Shown here piece after piece: positions 1 through 12,832 of a stretch of DNA of 64,000 nucleotides (its first letter is position 1; every line of letters starts with the position of its first letter). The position numbers and the translations under genes were made by a program. Below the pieces are notes generated by a model. It was not told the origin of the DNA. It made no database searches and worked only from the letters and a program-made list of their open reading frames with translations. The stretch spans positions 2,108,001 to 2,172,000 of the forward strand of contig MSED01000014.1 of NCBI GenBank assembly GCA_002099365.1. The letters run 5' to 3'. Origin of the DNA: Phialophora verrucosa. Its lineage: Eukaryota > Ascomycota > Eurotiomycetes > Chaetothyriales > Herpotrichiellaceae.

Positions 1-3000
1 TCGATCAACTCTTCCAGACCCTCGAGGTCCTCCTGCCTCTCGCTCACCCCGTGATGCTCCCCTTTCTGCTGCAGCTGCAGCTTTCTCTGTGCCCACGCCC
101 GTCTCGCGTCCGCATACTGCTGGAAAAAGGCCCATCCTTGCAGTAACATCATGTGCCGATTGTTGCACGTCCTCATAAAAACATGATGCATATAACTCAA
201 CGCGATGCTCAGTAAGATGACAGGATTCTCAGGGTCGAGGGACTGTGCGCGGAAGAAGTAGTTCAAAGCACCGGTCAGGGTGCCCGCTGCGTTGAGGATC
301 TGGCCGTACAGGAGGAGAAGGAGCGCGTTTAGCTCCGTGACCTCCGAGGTCTGTTGCTGGACATGTGGCTGTTCGGAAGTGACTCTAGGCTGCTGTTCAG
401 ATTGATCAGCTAATCCTGGGGTTGCTGACTGTCGTTGCTCAGCCCGTCGTGCGGGCCCGGGAGTTTCTCCAGTGCTTTCTCTGATACCGGCATTTCCGTA
501 AGCTGGAGTTTGGGTTGCAGTCCTCTCGCCGACTCCTGTGCTGCGAGCACTCTTGGATGCTGGTGTGCCTGCGAGGGCGTCCCTGCTACGTGTGCTTTGC
601 TCTTCACCATCTACACCCTTCCGCATGAATTCTGGTACTGGCCCGAATTCTGGAGGGTTGTAGTCCATCGGCAAGGACGAATCTGCCTGCAGGAGCTGTT
701 TTAGGACGAATTGATGCATCGACCTTCCGCGAAACATGGCATTTTTCATCTGTCCTTCTTTGCCGCTCGCATCGAGCTCATGTGGATACACCAGGTTAAT
801 GGCTGCGAACAGTCGGTATACGTCGTTGTTGAACTCGTACGTTTTCAGGAACCACCGTAAGACCACGTTGTAAAGCGTGTCCTCATCCCTGAGAGCCATA
901 GCACAGGCAAGGTATGTGATATGGATTTGCAATAGTGCTTGGGGGTCGCGCTTCCAAATGATGCAGCCCAAAGCGGCATCAATCGTAGTGTAACAGCGGT
1001 GCTGGGCCTCTGGATCCGGGCTGCGCGACAGCAGCAGGGCATACTCAAGAAAGATGTCCAGCCAGTCCGAGAAGGCGATTTCGCGATACTCTGTCGGCAT
1101 AGATGATTCTACCGAGGGAATCGGGATGTCTGGGTCGACCTCTTCTCCTTCGGCCTGGCTCAGTTCCTGTTGTCCTTGCCATCTCTTCCTTGTTTCTAAC
1201 AACGCCTCACGGGCGAGACCACTGACTTTCACAATTCGATCGTCGGCGTAAAAGGTGCGATTGCCCTTAAAGTCTTTGAGAAGCGTGTCGGCACAATCCA
1301 TCCATGTATGCTGGGCAAGCTCGTCACCGGCCCTCATAGCCTCGGTGCTGTCGAGCAGGCTTTGGTAGAGTCCATTGATTGCATCAGTCCGACGTGCCTC
1401 CCTCTCCTTGGCCGTGGGACGTCTCGCCCTGAACTCGTATTTGGGCGGTGCCGCTTCGAACCGAGCTGGGGGTCGATCTTGTCTGTTTTTTGCGACCTTC
1501 TTACCGATCAGCCTTGCCGTCTGCCGCACATTTCCAGGTGGCAATTCTTCGCCATGTTCCAAGTCATCTTCGGGTTGATTATTCCTATCTCCATCTCCGG
1601 CCAATTTCGGGTCGGCGGGCGGTCTCTTCGGCAATCTCTTTCTGTGTTTCCCTCTCCCGACGAATTCTAGTTTACTCTCGATCCGCTTGACTGGTACCCC
1701 GCCAGTGTAGTCTCCGGAAAGTTGGAAAGCTTCCTTGAGTGCCTTTTCTGCTTCTTCACGGGCATGGCGTAGCTCCTTCGTCTCGTACTTGCGCTTGCCA
1801 TGGTTCGGGAGTAAACTCTCGGCAAGGCGAACGGCCTCCCGAGCGTTTTCCATCGCCATTTCCTTGTCGCCGAAATCAGCAAAAAGTCTAGAGAGCTGAC
1901 TGCAGGCCTCCACAGACTTCTCATCCCCTTGCCTTGCTTCCTCGTAACATTCGAGTGCTTGCAGCTTGTTACCGCACATGTAGGAGCTGGCTCCGATACC
2001 CAGCCAGAAGGCTGTGTGCGAATAAGCGTTGGTCTCTTTCAGAGCTTCGTAGTAGCGCAGCGCCTGATCGTATTCTTTAGCTTCGTGCAAGGCTTCGGCG
2101 ACTTCCAAGAACAAATCAGGGTACTCGTAGACGCTTGCGCCGTCATCTCTGGCCTCGGGTTCGAGCCACTCAATATGAGCCAACGCTTCCTCTAAAGCCT
2201 CCTGACCTTGCCGCAAGCGGAGCATCCCCAGCCTTACTCGGATTTCTAGTGGAAGTCCAGCACCATATGCTTCAGGTGCGTATCTGCCTGGAACAAACTC
2301 AGGTGCCAGGGCTCTGCGAGGTTCATCATCCGAGTCAAATTCCCTGTCATCGTCGGTGAACCGGTCCCAGTAGGCTTCTTCGGCCCTGCCAAGTAGCCAG
2401 CGCGATAACTGCTTCAGCACTTTCAGAGCGTTAGTGACGGCTATCTCGGGTGGTTCTTCGAGGGCAAGGATTTGGGCGTAGACGAGGATGTCGGCCCAGG
2501 AGAAAGACTCCTCGTCTTCGATTCCATTCTCTCGGTAGTAGGTCAGAGTGTTTTCGTACACCTCTTTTGCCCGGGTAATGTCCCTCATGTCGATGCAGAT
2601 CTCTGCAATTTGTCGCAACACACTGGAATTTCTGGGCATCACCTCAAGGATAGCCTCCAGATCTCTCATGGCTTTGCTATAGTTGGCAAGCTCTCTATTG
2701 ACAGCAGCTCGTTGGAATCGGGCTTCAATGTGCCTGTCGCGAGCACTGCCGACGTGGATGATTCGAGAGTAGCAGTAGCTGGCCTGTTGTAAAGCAACCT
2801 CACGCCTACCCTTGTACCGTTCCAGGTGCGCGGACGCTGCTTGGAACCATACCTCAGGGTCGGTCGGGCTTGCGTGGGCGGCCAGAAAGAGGGTGGCCAG
2901 AGCGTTCTCATCTTCACCTCGTGAGAACAAGAGTTCGGCTCGGAGAGCATGAGCGGAGTAGATCTCTGGGTTGACCGCGACGGCCTTGCTGACTAGCTCG

Positions 3001-3872
3001 AGAGCTTTGTCGGAGTCTTGCTCGTCAATGAAAGCTTCCAGCGCCTGCGTATAGAATGTGTTGAATTCAGGGCCGGGGTCGATGGCGGGTCGGGGACCAA
3101 TTTTCATGCCCTTGCTCCATCCGCCGGGCTGTCCTGTTCCCTTCTTGCGTCGCTTCCTCGGCTGACGTTCCGAAACTGGTACTTTGGGGCGGCCTCTCTT
3201 CCTGCCACCAGTTGGGGCGGTACTATCAGCATCAACGGCGTCCGGATGTGGTGCTGATTCCTCAGATTGGGTCATGGGCACATTGGCTCCCCCAAGCCCA
3301 ACCTCAGCCGGCGGCTGTTCCCACGTTCGAGCCACATGCTGAGGAGCACCCTGCGCTGCATCATCTCCACGAGGGAATTGCTGTTGTGGAAGATCTGGAA
3401 CGTGAGTTGAGAGGCCATCAGACGCTGGACTGGTCGGAGGTGGGTAGATTGACGTGTACAGTTGCGTGTCCTGCACGGCAGCCTCGGGTTGTTGAGCGTG
3501 TGCTGAGGGATGGTTCAATATCTGTGGTCGTGATTGGAACGGGGGTCGAGTGAAGGCCAAGAAACTGCTGTGAGCTGGTGCAGCCGGGTGCCGTTGTTGA
3601 GGTTGATACTGGGAGAAGAAATGCCCTGCAGACAAGGTTTGCTCCAGTGATGTTGCTGTGTGCACTGGTGCATGGGGGCCCAGTCCACGAAGAGGACTCA
3701 CCAAGCCTAATCCATCGTCCTCAAATACTGGTGGTCGCCGCACCGGGGTTTGAGGGCGCACCTCCTCCGGGGTTAGTGGAGGAATGTAGGCTTGCCACGA
3801 ATATTGCGGTATGCTGAAAGACGACGCGGTGGTTGTGGGAGGCACCGACCCGTCAGGGTTGAGGCCGCTCAT
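1..3872 (-). CDS. TFC4: Transcription factor TFIIIC TPR subunit (Tfc4/Sfc4-like), 3' end cut by window edge
   Basis: Likely the tau131/TFIIIC102 subunit, which in known fungi binds box A of RNA polymerase III promoters in the nucleus and recruits TFIIIB. The frame is open without a break from the ATG at 3872 to base 1 (1,290 codons seen), with no intron. The first ~220 residues are low-complexity (Pro/Gln/Ser). An AT-hook-like stretch GRKRGRPKVPV lies near residue 225, followed by a Lys/Arg patch. TPR-type helical repeats start near residue 270 (ALEAFIDEQDSDKALELV) and recur through the protein. An acidic segment with FTDDDREFDSDDEP lies near residue 500, as in the family. The last visible repeats (GALNYFFRAQSLDPENPVI) match the family's C-terminal part, so I infer that roughly 100 residues lie beyond the edge. 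It is divergent from the formaldehyde dehydrogenase gene. Family assignment rests on the order of TPRs and acidic linker, not on a search. Confidence 0.88.
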   Translation of the reverse strand, partial: MSGLNPDGSVPPTTTASSFSIPQYSWQAYIPPLTPEEVRPQTPVRRPPVFEDDGLGLVSPLRGLGPHAPVHTATSLEQTLSAGHFFSQYQPQQRHPAAPAHSSFLAFTRPPFQSRPQILNHPSAHAQQPEAAVQDTQLYTSIYPPPTSPASDGLSTHVPDLPQQQFPRGDDAAQGAPQHVARTWEQPPAEVGLGGANVPMTQSEESAPHPDAVDADSTAPTGGRKRGRPKVPVSERQPRKRRKKGTGQPGGWSKGMKIGPRPAIDPGPEFNTFYTQALEAFIDEQDSDKALELVSKAVAVNPEIYSAHALRAELLFSRGEDENALATLFLAAHASPTDPEVWFQAASAHLERYKGRREVALQQASYCYSRIIHVGSARDRHIEARFQRAAVNRELANYSKAMRDLEAILEVMPRNSSVLRQIAEICIDMRDITRAKEVYENTLTYYRENGIEDEESFSWADILVYAQILALEEPPEIAVTNALKVLKQLSRWLLGRAEEAYWDRFTDDDREFDSDDEPRRALAPEFVPGRYAPEAYGAGLPLEIRVRLGMLRLRQGQEALEEALAHIEWLEPEARDDGASVYEYPDLFLEVAEALHEAKEYDQALRYYEALKETNAYSHTAFWLGIGASSYMCGNKLQALECYEEARQGDEKSVEACSQLSRLFADFGDKEMAMENAREAVRLAESLLPNHGKRKYETKELRHAREEAEKALKEAFQLSGDYTGGVPVKRIESKLEFVGRGKHRKRLPKRPPADPKLAGDGDRNNQPEDDLEHGEELPPGNVRQTARLIGKKVAKNRQDRPPARFEAAPPKYEFRARRPTAKEREARRTDAINGLYQSLLDSTEAMRAGDELAQHTWMDCADTLLKDFKGNRTFYADDRIVKVSGLAREALLETRKRWQGQQELSQAEGEEVDPDIPIPSVESSMPTEYREIAFSDWLDIFLEYALLLSRSPDPEAQHRCYTTIDAALGCIIWKRDPQALLQIHITYLACAMALRDEDTLYNVVLRWFLKTYEFNNDVYRLFAAINLVYPHELDASGKEGQMKNAMFRGRSMHQFVLKQLLQADSSLPMDYNPPEFGPVPEFMRKGVDGEEQSTRSRDALAGTPASKSARSTGVGERTATQTPAYGNAGIRESTGETPGPARRAEQRQSATPGLADQSEQQPRVTSEQPHVQQQTSEVTELNALLLLLYGQILNAAGTLTGALNYFFRAQSLDPENPVILLSIALSYMHHVFMRTCNNRHMMLLQGWAFFQQYADARRAWAQRKLQLQQKGEHHGVSERQEDLEGLEELI

Positions 3873-4473
3873 TTCTCATGGTCGTCAGCGTCGGCGGCAA
3901 AGGGTAATCTGCCGATCGCTGGTGAACGGGATCCGACGAGTCTAGCACGAGCAAAAGCAAGAGTAAGAGCACAAGCATGCGCAGGTCGGTGTCGTTTGTC
4001 TCGTTGAGGAAATTTTCTCCGTGCCACCGGCGGCCAAGAAGGAGAATGACTAACGACGATAGCGCGTCAGAGAGGGCGAAATCTCGGGCAAGTCGAGAGG
4101 CGCTCACTGATCGTTCACTTCACGCTCAAAACGAACTGCACTACTGCCAATCCAGGCCGTGCGCGGGTTCGGCAGGACATAAGGAACAAGCTCCGCGCAG
4201 TGACCACGAAAATGATCGGGAGGGATCCCGGATAGCGACCTGAGTGATGACAATGCCCCTCCACTGGCATAGCATCATACCTACAGAAAGCCCGGGAACC
4301 CCACCTCCTGCTCGTGCTTGGGCTCGCGGCCTGCGTCGAGGGCGTGAGGAAAACAAAAACCCCACTCGGCATGTTGATGGTTGATATTTCCTCGTCCTCC
4401 TGTTGCTCTACGTGATTTCCCTGACTTCTTTGTTCATTGTACCTTTACACCGATACTCGCCCATCCATCCATC
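3873..4473. promoter_or_regulatory. Divergent intergenic region between TFIIIC subunit and formaldehyde dehydrogenase
   Basis: About 600 bases separate two divergent start codons and so should hold both promoters. A short CCATCCATCCATC run directly precedes the dehydrogenase ATG at 4474. I see no gene, tRNA or clear named regulatory site here. Confidence 0.6.
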
Positions 4474-5911
<1,438 letters not shown>

Positions 5912-7228
5912 CCACACTCGGGGTAACACAATTTCCTCCGGTTGATCTCTCAACGAGCTGACTTGTCTCCGCGCAGCCCCCGCCTCTGAACAACAGACAG
6001 GTCCTGGAGGGCCTGCACCTTCGTGATTCGACGATGGTCCAGCGGGCGTGTCGCTCTCCGACTACAATTGCCTGCGCCATTCATCAGGGGAGAAGACCGC
6101 AATGTGCAAGATACCAATAGGCGGCCAGAGGAAAAGTACTGAATTGATTGATCGAACCATGTCATGACACTTGATTCTTCCCTTTTGCACTCTTGCACAG
6201 CAACTTCCAGCCCTTGCCCCGTGTCTCCCCCGGGCCTCAAGTACCAAGCTGCAAGGCTGCGCCCAGATCCTGGGTGGAAGATTTAGTCCTCCGACGTGCG
6301 CAATCCAGTCCGGCTACCCACATCTAATTGTTCCCTTGCAAATGTAATGCTCCATGTGGGAGTAGAAGTTCCATCATATTTGACCATCATGAGAACTCCG
6401 CGTTGTGTAGAATTCGATATCCGACGCACAAAGATATCAGGAACAGGGGCGGCATTAAGCTGACCTGTGATGTTCTGCCTGCAACGGGACCCCTGCAATC
6501 TGCTGGGCCCAAACCGGGTCGAAACACGGACCAACGTGGCAGCCGGACAGGGTGCGGCTTCTTCTACGGGGCCTCCTGTTGTGCCCTAGATCTCGGAAGT
6601 TGGCCATCCCGGCGAGCTTCCACTCCAGGGGCGTTTAGTGGCGCTTCCGCTTCTCAAGCATTCCCAGTTGGGGCGTCGTCGGTCTTGACGTTGCACGGCG
6701 ATTGGTGAACAAGCCTGCCCTTCTAGAAACAGCTGACTCCTTTGAGCAGCCCAATGGCGGATATGCAGGAGCTCAAACACGCCTTTCCCTGACTGCTCGT
6801 GGTAACTGAAGGATCGAGCCTTCTCACCAGTCCTGCATGCCCTCGATCTCGGGCATTTCGTACCCTCGCTTGCGGTGGCGGACCCAGTACACCCACTTCG
6901 CCCTTTCCATACGGTCTTAATCCCGCCTCCCGGCATCAGATTCAGCATGATAACTTCAGCAGCCGCGCTCCGCTGTTCTGCGAAACATCAGCAACAGACT
7001 CTTGGCTTAAAGAGTCGTCTTTATCATCAAAGCTGGTCAGCAGCATGGCTCTATAGCATTCCAGTCGCCCTGAGAGCCGATCGCTCACCACCGCACTCTC
7101 TCTTCAAACCACCGTCGATGTCGCCACTACTTTGACTAGCCGTTCCATTTTTGAAGCCTACCTCTGTGTTTGAGGGATCAACCGCTCTGAGAAAGACCGC
7201 TACTGCCTCTCAGAAGCGCCAATTCACC
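5912..7228. other. Intergenic, no gene recognised
   Basis: About 1.3 kb between the dehydrogenase stop and the phosphodiesterase start. Only short overlapping frames on both strands with no recognisable motif are present. It should hold the first gene's terminator and the promoter and leader of the next. Confidence 0.6.
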
Positions 7229-8418
7229 ATGCACCACCGCACGGATGTTGAGGCCTCCGACCCGTTGCTGAAGGAAGAAGCGGACCAGGTCGGAAACGGT
7301 AAACAGAGTTATGGGACTCGGTCGCGGAGTGGAAGTGCAGGCTTGGATTTTCCTATACGTAAGCCGCGTCACTGATAAACAGCTCAAATCCTCGTTCTAA
7401 TGGTCGAGTAGCAAGCTGGGCACAAGCAACAAGGTATGGTCACGGCAAGCAGTTGCTACCTCAGGCTATCGCCCATCGAGGCTTCAAGGCCGAACACCCC
7501 GAGAACACGATGGACGCTTTCGTAGGCGCTGTCAAAGTGGGGGCACATGCCATTGAAACTGATATCCATCTGACCAAGGACGACGTGGTGGTTCTTTCTC
7601 ATGTAAGTCCCCACACTGTGTGTGTGGCGGTGTGACTGATTTTGCAGGACCCCGACCTGAAACGATGCTTCGGCTCGAAGGAGAAGATCATCGAATCTGA
7701 CTGGCAGTTTGTGAGCAGCCTCCGCACACTTCGCGAGCCACACGTACCCATGCCGCGGCTTCAAGACCTGCTTGAATACGTTGCGCAGCCTGGCCTGGAG
7801 CATATCTGGCTGTTTCTCGACATCAAGATGGACAACGATTCCAACGATGTCATGAGACTAATCGCGAAGACGCTGGCGTCTGTTCACCCTGGTGCCCGGT
7901 CGTGGAACGACAGAGTCATCCTGGGCATTTGGGCCGCCAAATATCTTCCGCTCTGTACCAAGTATCTGCCAGGATTCCCCGTCTCGCATATCGGGTTCTC
8001 CACTGTCTATGCGAGGCAATTCCTGAAAGTACCCAATGTGTCGTTCAGTATGCTTCAAAAGGTCCTGTTCGGCCCATTCGGTTCTCGGTTTATGCGCGAC
8101 GTCCGCCGACAGAATCGATCACTATATGCCTGGACGGTCAATGACACAAATCTGATGAAATGGTGTATTCAGCATCAGCTGGCTGGAGTCATCACGGATG
8201 ATCCGAAGAGATTTAGGGGGATATGTGAAGAGTGGGACGATCAGAAGGAACCGCCAGTGAGACAGACGTGGTTTCAGTGGCTGTACACGATATATGTGTG
8301 GGCATTGATCGCTGTCTTCTCCCGGCCTTTTAGGCGCAAATTTCCCGAGACGGTAGAGCAGTATATCCAAAAGAAGAACATCCGAGCAAAGGCAGCGGAA
8401 ACGGTAGAGGAGCTGTGA
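7229..8418 (+). CDS. PGC1: Glycerophosphodiester phosphodiesterase family, Pgc1-like phosphatidylglycerol phospholipase C
   Basis: Three exons, 7229-7358, 7412-7602 and 7648-8418, give 363 residues. The GDPD signature is intact: [13 protein letters not shown] holds the catalytic His and Arg, followed by ETDIHLTKD with metal ligands, and the SH/DPD junction created by splicing at 7602/7648 gives the expected His-Asp pair. The C-terminus has a hydrophobic stretch near [14 protein letters not shown] followed by basic residues, as in the tail-anchored yeast Pgc1, which hydrolyses phosphatidylglycerol to diacylglycerol and glycerol-3-phosphate and limits PG levels in mitochondria, ER and lipid droplets. 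The ATG at 7229 is chosen because the in-frame extension upstream begins with TTG, not ATG. Pgc1 versus another GDPD paralogue is an inference from the single-domain size and C-terminal anchor. Confidence 0.88.
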
Positions 8419-8773
8419 CTGGAGAGGTGGACAGGAACATCAGAACAACGGCGTTAGGTAGGATAGATACATGGTAAATAGTTGACAGACGACCACCACA
8501 TCTCACAAGAGGACGGATGTCGCCGAAGACTACGGAGTAATGGTCGAAAAATCTAGGGAAGATGGACCACATCGGAAAGTCGCCATCAATAATCATATAG
8601 GGAGAAGACTACATGAACCTCAACTGAAGTGACTACTTGGTGTCCAAGTGTTCCTTCACCCCCACTTCGACGCGTGACTTTCGCGCGTCATAAACTTCGG
8701 CTTCTATTTACCCATTCACGCATTTCCCCGTCTCCCCCATAGCCCTCACCAGCAGCTGCCCACGCCGCTACCC
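8419..8773. other. Intergenic between phosphodiesterase and gamma-tubulin
   Basis: About 355 bases, tandem orientation. The last ~120 bases before the gamma-tubulin ATG are C/T-rich, as in a fungal leader. No gene seen. Confidence 0.6.
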
Positions 8774-10132
8774 ATGCCTCGTGAGATCATTACCATCCAG
8801 GCAGGCCAGTGCGGCAACGCCATCGGGTCTCGCTTCTGGCAACAACTATGTCAGGAGCACGGCATCTCGCGCGACGGGAACCTGGAAGACTTCGCAACCG
8901 AAGGCGGTGACCGCAAAGATGTTTTTTTCTACCAGTCCGACGACACCCGCTACATCCCGCGCGCGATCCTCATCGACCTGGAACCTCGCGTGATCAACGG
9001 CATCCAAAGCGGTCCGTACAAGAACATATACAACCCGGAGAATTTCTTCATCGGCGAGCACGGCATGGGCGCAGGCAACAACTGGGCGGCCGGATACGCC
9101 GCGGGCGAGAGGGTGCAAGAGGAGATCTTCGACATGATTGATCGAGAGGCGGACGGGAGCGACTCGCTCGAGGGGTTCATGTTGTTGCATTCCATCGCGG
9201 GCGGCACGGGGTCGGGCCTCGGGTCATACCTCCTCGAGCGTATGAACGATAGGTTTCCCAAGAAGGTCATCCAGACATACTCGGTGTTCCCGGACGGCGA
9301 CGTCGTGGTCAACCCGTACAACAGTTTACTCACGATGCGGCGCTTGACACAGAACGCCGACTGCGTCGTGGTTCTCGACAACGGCGCGCTGTCGAGCATC
9401 GCGTCCGAGAGACTGCATGTTCAGGAGCCCTCGTTTCAACAGACGAATCAATTGGTCTCGACGGTCATGTCGGCTTCGACGACGACGCTCAGGTACCCGG
9501 GCTACATGCACAACGACCTCGTGGGGATCATTGCCTCCTTGATCCCCACGCCACGATGCCACTTCCTGATGACCGCCTACACTCCCTTTACCAGCGACAA
9601 CGTGGACCAAGCGAAGACGGTTCGCAAAACTACCGTCCTCGACGTGATGCGCCGCCTCTTGCAACCCAAGAACCGGATGGTCTCGATCAATCCGTCAAAG
9701 TCCTCGTGCTACATCTCCATCCTGAACATCATCCAGGGCGAGGCCGACCCCACAGACGTGCACAAGTCTCTCCTCCGCATTCGAGAACGCCGCATGGCGA
9801 ATTTCATCCCTTGGGGTCCTGCTTCGATTCAGGTGGCTTTGACCAAGAAGTCCCCGTACCTCCAGAACACGCACCGAGTGTCAGGGCTCATGCTTGCCAA
9901 CCACACTAGCGTTGCCACGCTTTTCAGGCGGATCGTGGTCCAGTACGAGAAAATGCGGAAGAGAAATGCATACCTGGAGCAATACAAGAAGGAAGCGCCA
10001 TTCTCAGAAGGTCTGGGCGAATTCGACGAGGCGAAGGAGGTGGTCATGGGCTTGGTCGCAGAATATGAGGCTGCTGAGAAGGACGACTACCTTGACCCCG
10101 ATGCTGGAGAGAGGAAGGCGGATGGTGCTTGA
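8774..10132 (+). CDS. Gamma-tubulin
   Basis: Gamma-tubulin of the microtubule-organising centre: with Spc97/Spc98-type partners it nucleates microtubules at the spindle pole body. It is a single uninterrupted exon of 452 codons, the normal length for gamma-tubulin. The N-terminus [18 protein letters not shown] is diagnostic, the glycine-rich GTP loop is [10 protein letters not shown] near residues 142-151, and the gamma-type segments [15 protein letters not shown] and [15 protein letters not shown] are present. The absence of introns is worth noting because fungal gamma-tubulin genes usually carry several; comparison with relatives would show whether this is lineage-specific loss. No damage is visible. 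The orthologue is known as mipA in Aspergillus. Confidence 0.97.
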   Translation: MPREIITIQAGQCGNAIGSRFWQQLCQEHGISRDGNLEDFATEGGDRKDVFFYQSDDTRYIPRAILIDLEPRVINGIQSGPYKNIYNPENFFIGEHGMGAGNNWAAGYAAGERVQEEIFDMIDREADGSDSLEGFMLLHSIAGGTGSGLGSYLLERMNDRFPKKVIQTYSVFPDGDVVVNPYNSLLTMRRLTQNADCVVVLDNGALSSIASERLHVQEPSFQQTNQLVSTVMSASTTTLRYPGYMHNDLVGIIASLIPTPRCHFLMTAYTPFTSDNVDQAKTVRKTTVLDVMRRLLQPKNRMVSINPSKSSCYISILNIIQGEADPTDVHKSLLRIRERRMANFIPWGPASIQVALTKKSPYLQNTHRVSGLMLANHTSVATLFRRIVVQYEKMRKRNAYLEQYKKEAPFSEGLGEFDEAKEVVMGLVAEYEAAEKDDYLDPDAGERKADGA

Positions 10133-12160
10133 ACGGCGGCGGCGCTCCCGTCATCGATCCTCAGATCTCAAATGACCGTAACGAAGGGTACAGATGATGT
10201 CCAGCGTCAGGGTCGAGTATGAGCGTTCAACTGCAACTTTGAATGACTGCATGAGAAATGATGGCATGATAGCGCATTCAAGCGCCTAAACGACCACGAG
10301 GGTTGACCACTTGGCGACAGCAACGTGAGAGGCCGAGAGAATCATGTTGCGATGCAGACGACCTGTGTTGCAAAGCTCAGTAGATTGACCTTGCTGCAGT
10401 GCTTCCAGCCACGCCAACACCAGCCAAAGAAGAGCAAACATGGCGAGTCGCGGCGAGCTGACCGGGGTTCCACCTGCAGGTGCAGATTGATCTATGTCTC
10501 GTCCACAGAACTGTGAGCACATGATCACCGTGTTATCTCGAATCAAACTGAGGGCCATAATGTGATTGTTGGAAAATCACACGCTGTGATAACGGTGAAT
10601 TCCGTCCGCAAACCGGCGTCGGACACGAGACGAGCAGGTGCAGACACGATGTTTGCGAACAGACTTGTTGCTTCTCACGTCGGCTGCGTTTGCGCGAGAG
10701 CAAACAAATTCATGCCCGATGCTGTATTCGGGGGCTGGAAGCCAACCGGGCCTTTTCTACAAAGACGCAGCCCAACTGCAAACTGCGTATGAGGTGAGGA
10801 CAACAATCCATGTGGGCTGTTGTTTGCTGCAAGCTATAGATGACAACAAGGCAATTGTGTCAAAATCTCTTGGCTCGTTCGCCAGATTTTGACATGCTTT
10901 TGGTGCACTTTGCGAATACCAGCGCGGCAGTCCGTTTGCGATTTGCTCTTGTACGAGTAGAAGCGCAACCTCTCAAGCGCCCGGGCACTGCGGTCAGCAT
11001 TATTAGCATGTTTTTCTTTGAGTCACGCATGGCCATAGCATGTGAGGGTCCGAGGGTCCCAAGCGCGGACGGACTGGGTAGTGATCTGGACCCTCAGGGA
11101 CAACCGGCTGGGTCGGGCGGAGATCGCGCACGGCTCCGACGGAGCTCCAGCTGAGATAGCTGTGAGCGCATGGTATCGAATGAAGTGAGACGACCATGAA
11201 CAGAGACAGACGAGGCCTACGAGAACGAGGACGAGTACGAGTACTCGTACCGTCCGTCGCCCTTGCCACTCTTCGTTGCGAATTATTTCGAATGTCGTCG
11301 AAGGATCAGCAATAAACGGCTGGGCCTCTGAGTAATGGACCATGCTCTTCATCCTGTCACATTGACCTCAGATCCCGACTGAAAATCTGTTCATCACGAG
11401 CACCTCTCGAATGCGTCTTTGGCTTTTCGCCTTCTCCGCAGCAATCGATAATCGAGCCCTCCTCGCCTCTTCCGGGTGCGGATACGGAACCTTCGCAGTG
11501 CATTCCCATTGACTGGGCAGCATGACCGCACGGCCGCATAGCTGCTCTGATTTGCGCTTGTCCTTTCAGTTGCAAACTAAATTCTACGGAGCAGCTGTCT
11601 TTCTTCTCGTTCCCAATGTGCTGGCCGCGTTCTAAAGTATCCGATCCCTTGGATCCGCCATCCACTCCACCCAGACGTGATACCCACATGGTAGGATCCC
11701 ATCGCCTCCAAAGCAGCCACCCTGGCGCTACTCGTAGTCCACCTGAACTAGCCACCTGCTGCCTCATCGTTTGTCTCTCATCCCTGCTTCGGACCATCTG
11801 ACTCGGGCCTCGCTACGACGGAGTACCATCCACTGCCTGGCGATACATTACACGAATCTGCCCTTCTCGCAATCTTCACTCCTCACCTACCACTTCCTAC
11901 GCTGCGTCTACAGTCCACGAACCTGTCTGCCATCAACACCTCATCAAGCTCATCCAAGCAACTGGTCAACGCTATCTCCCGGACTAGCACCATACTCTTA
12001 CTAGTCGGCCGACGCTCCGCTCTTCCCCAGCATCCGAATTCGTCATCAGTCACGAGCCTATTCTGCTGCATCAGACTGTTATCACCCGCCCCATCAGTCG
12101 GTTCCTGATCAGACTTCACAACTCACTCCTGGTCTCTTCTACTCCCACTCCACCGTGAAC
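10133..12160. other. Long intergenic region, no gene recognised
   Basis: About 2 kb. Small frames exist on both strands (the longest is 146 codons on the minus strand at 11357-11797), but none shows domain-like sequence or splice support. The region contains an overlapping pair of TACGAGTA/TACTCGTA sites at 11236-11249 and further copies at 10952 and 11729. The last several hundred bases are C/T-rich and look like the promoter and leader of the AN1 gene. Confidence 0.55.
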
Positions 12161-12832
12161 ATGAATCGCTCAAGATCAGGCTCTGCCGCCTCCAACTCAT
12201 CTAGTAAGGAGCTTCCTGCCGACAACATGGCTATCCAGGTGCAAATCAGTGGTGGCAAGAGTAAGCAGTGCCTTCTAGAACTCGCGCGAGTTGGGATCCT
12301 GACAAATGCCTCAACAGCGATCAAGCTGAACGTCCGACCCGTTCACACCGTCTCCAACGTCCTCGAATTCCTTTCCGCATCAACCAGTCTACCAGCCGAC
12401 GTACAGCTCATGCTCGACGGCAAGCCACTCGAACCATCCACCACTGTCGGCGAGCTCAAGCTTGAAGAGTCATCAACGCTGAAACTCTCGTCGCCGTCGC
12501 GAAGTCCCACAGCGACAGATCCCTCACAACCACAACCAGACATGACGGCCATCCAACCGCCGACTCCCACTTCGTCCACACCCGTCCCCTCGTCTGGCGC
12601 TTCGACCCCCAAGAAGAAGTCGAACCGGCCTCGCTGCTCCAAGGACGGATGCAAGACAGCGGCCCAACCCATCGTCGGGGACTGCGGGTTCTGCCAGAAG
12701 CGCTTCTGCGGGAAGCACCGCATGTTGGAGTCTCATAATTGCGAAGGCCTGGCGGATGCTCGGAAGGCAGATAAAGAGAGAAACGCGGCCAAATTGGAGG
12801 GAGAGAGAACTGTCATGCTCCGCGGCCTATAG
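12161..12832 (+). CDS. Ubiquitin-like / AN1-type zinc-finger protein
   Basis: Two exons, 12161-12260 and 12318-12832, encode 204 residues. The 57-nt intron (12261-12317) has no stop and is a multiple of three, so the unspliced frame also reads through. Splicing is preferred because it restores a ubiquitin-like start, AIQVQISGGKTIKLNVRP, which aligns with the ubiquitin beta-hairpin. The ubiquitin-like region spans about residues 24-94, a Pro/Ser/Thr linker follows, and the C-terminal AN1 finger begins CSKDGCKTAAQPIVGDCGFC and continues CGKH and HNC. Proteins with this layout are linked to ubiquitin/proteasome stress responses in other fungi; that function is inferred. The start is ATG 12161. 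The next ~1.9 kb downstream is gene-free. Confidence 0.88.
   Translation: MNRSRSGSAASNSSSKELPADNMAIQVQISGGKSKQCLLELARVGILTNASTAIKLNVRPVHTVSNVLEFLSASTSLPADVQLMLDGKPLEPSTTVGELKLEESSTLKLSSPSRSPTATDPSQPQPDMTAIQPPTPTSSTPVPSSGASTPKKKSNRPRCSKDGCKTAAQPIVGDCGFCQKRFCGKHRMLESHNCEGLADARKADKERNAAKLEGERTVMLRGL

Noticed and set aside
7151..7228. In-frame N-terminal extension of the glycerophosphodiesterase
   Set aside because: It begins with TTG, not ATG; no evidence for a non-ATG start.
11357..11797. 146-codon minus-strand frame
   Set aside because: No recognisable motif, low-complexity composition and no splice or neighbour support.
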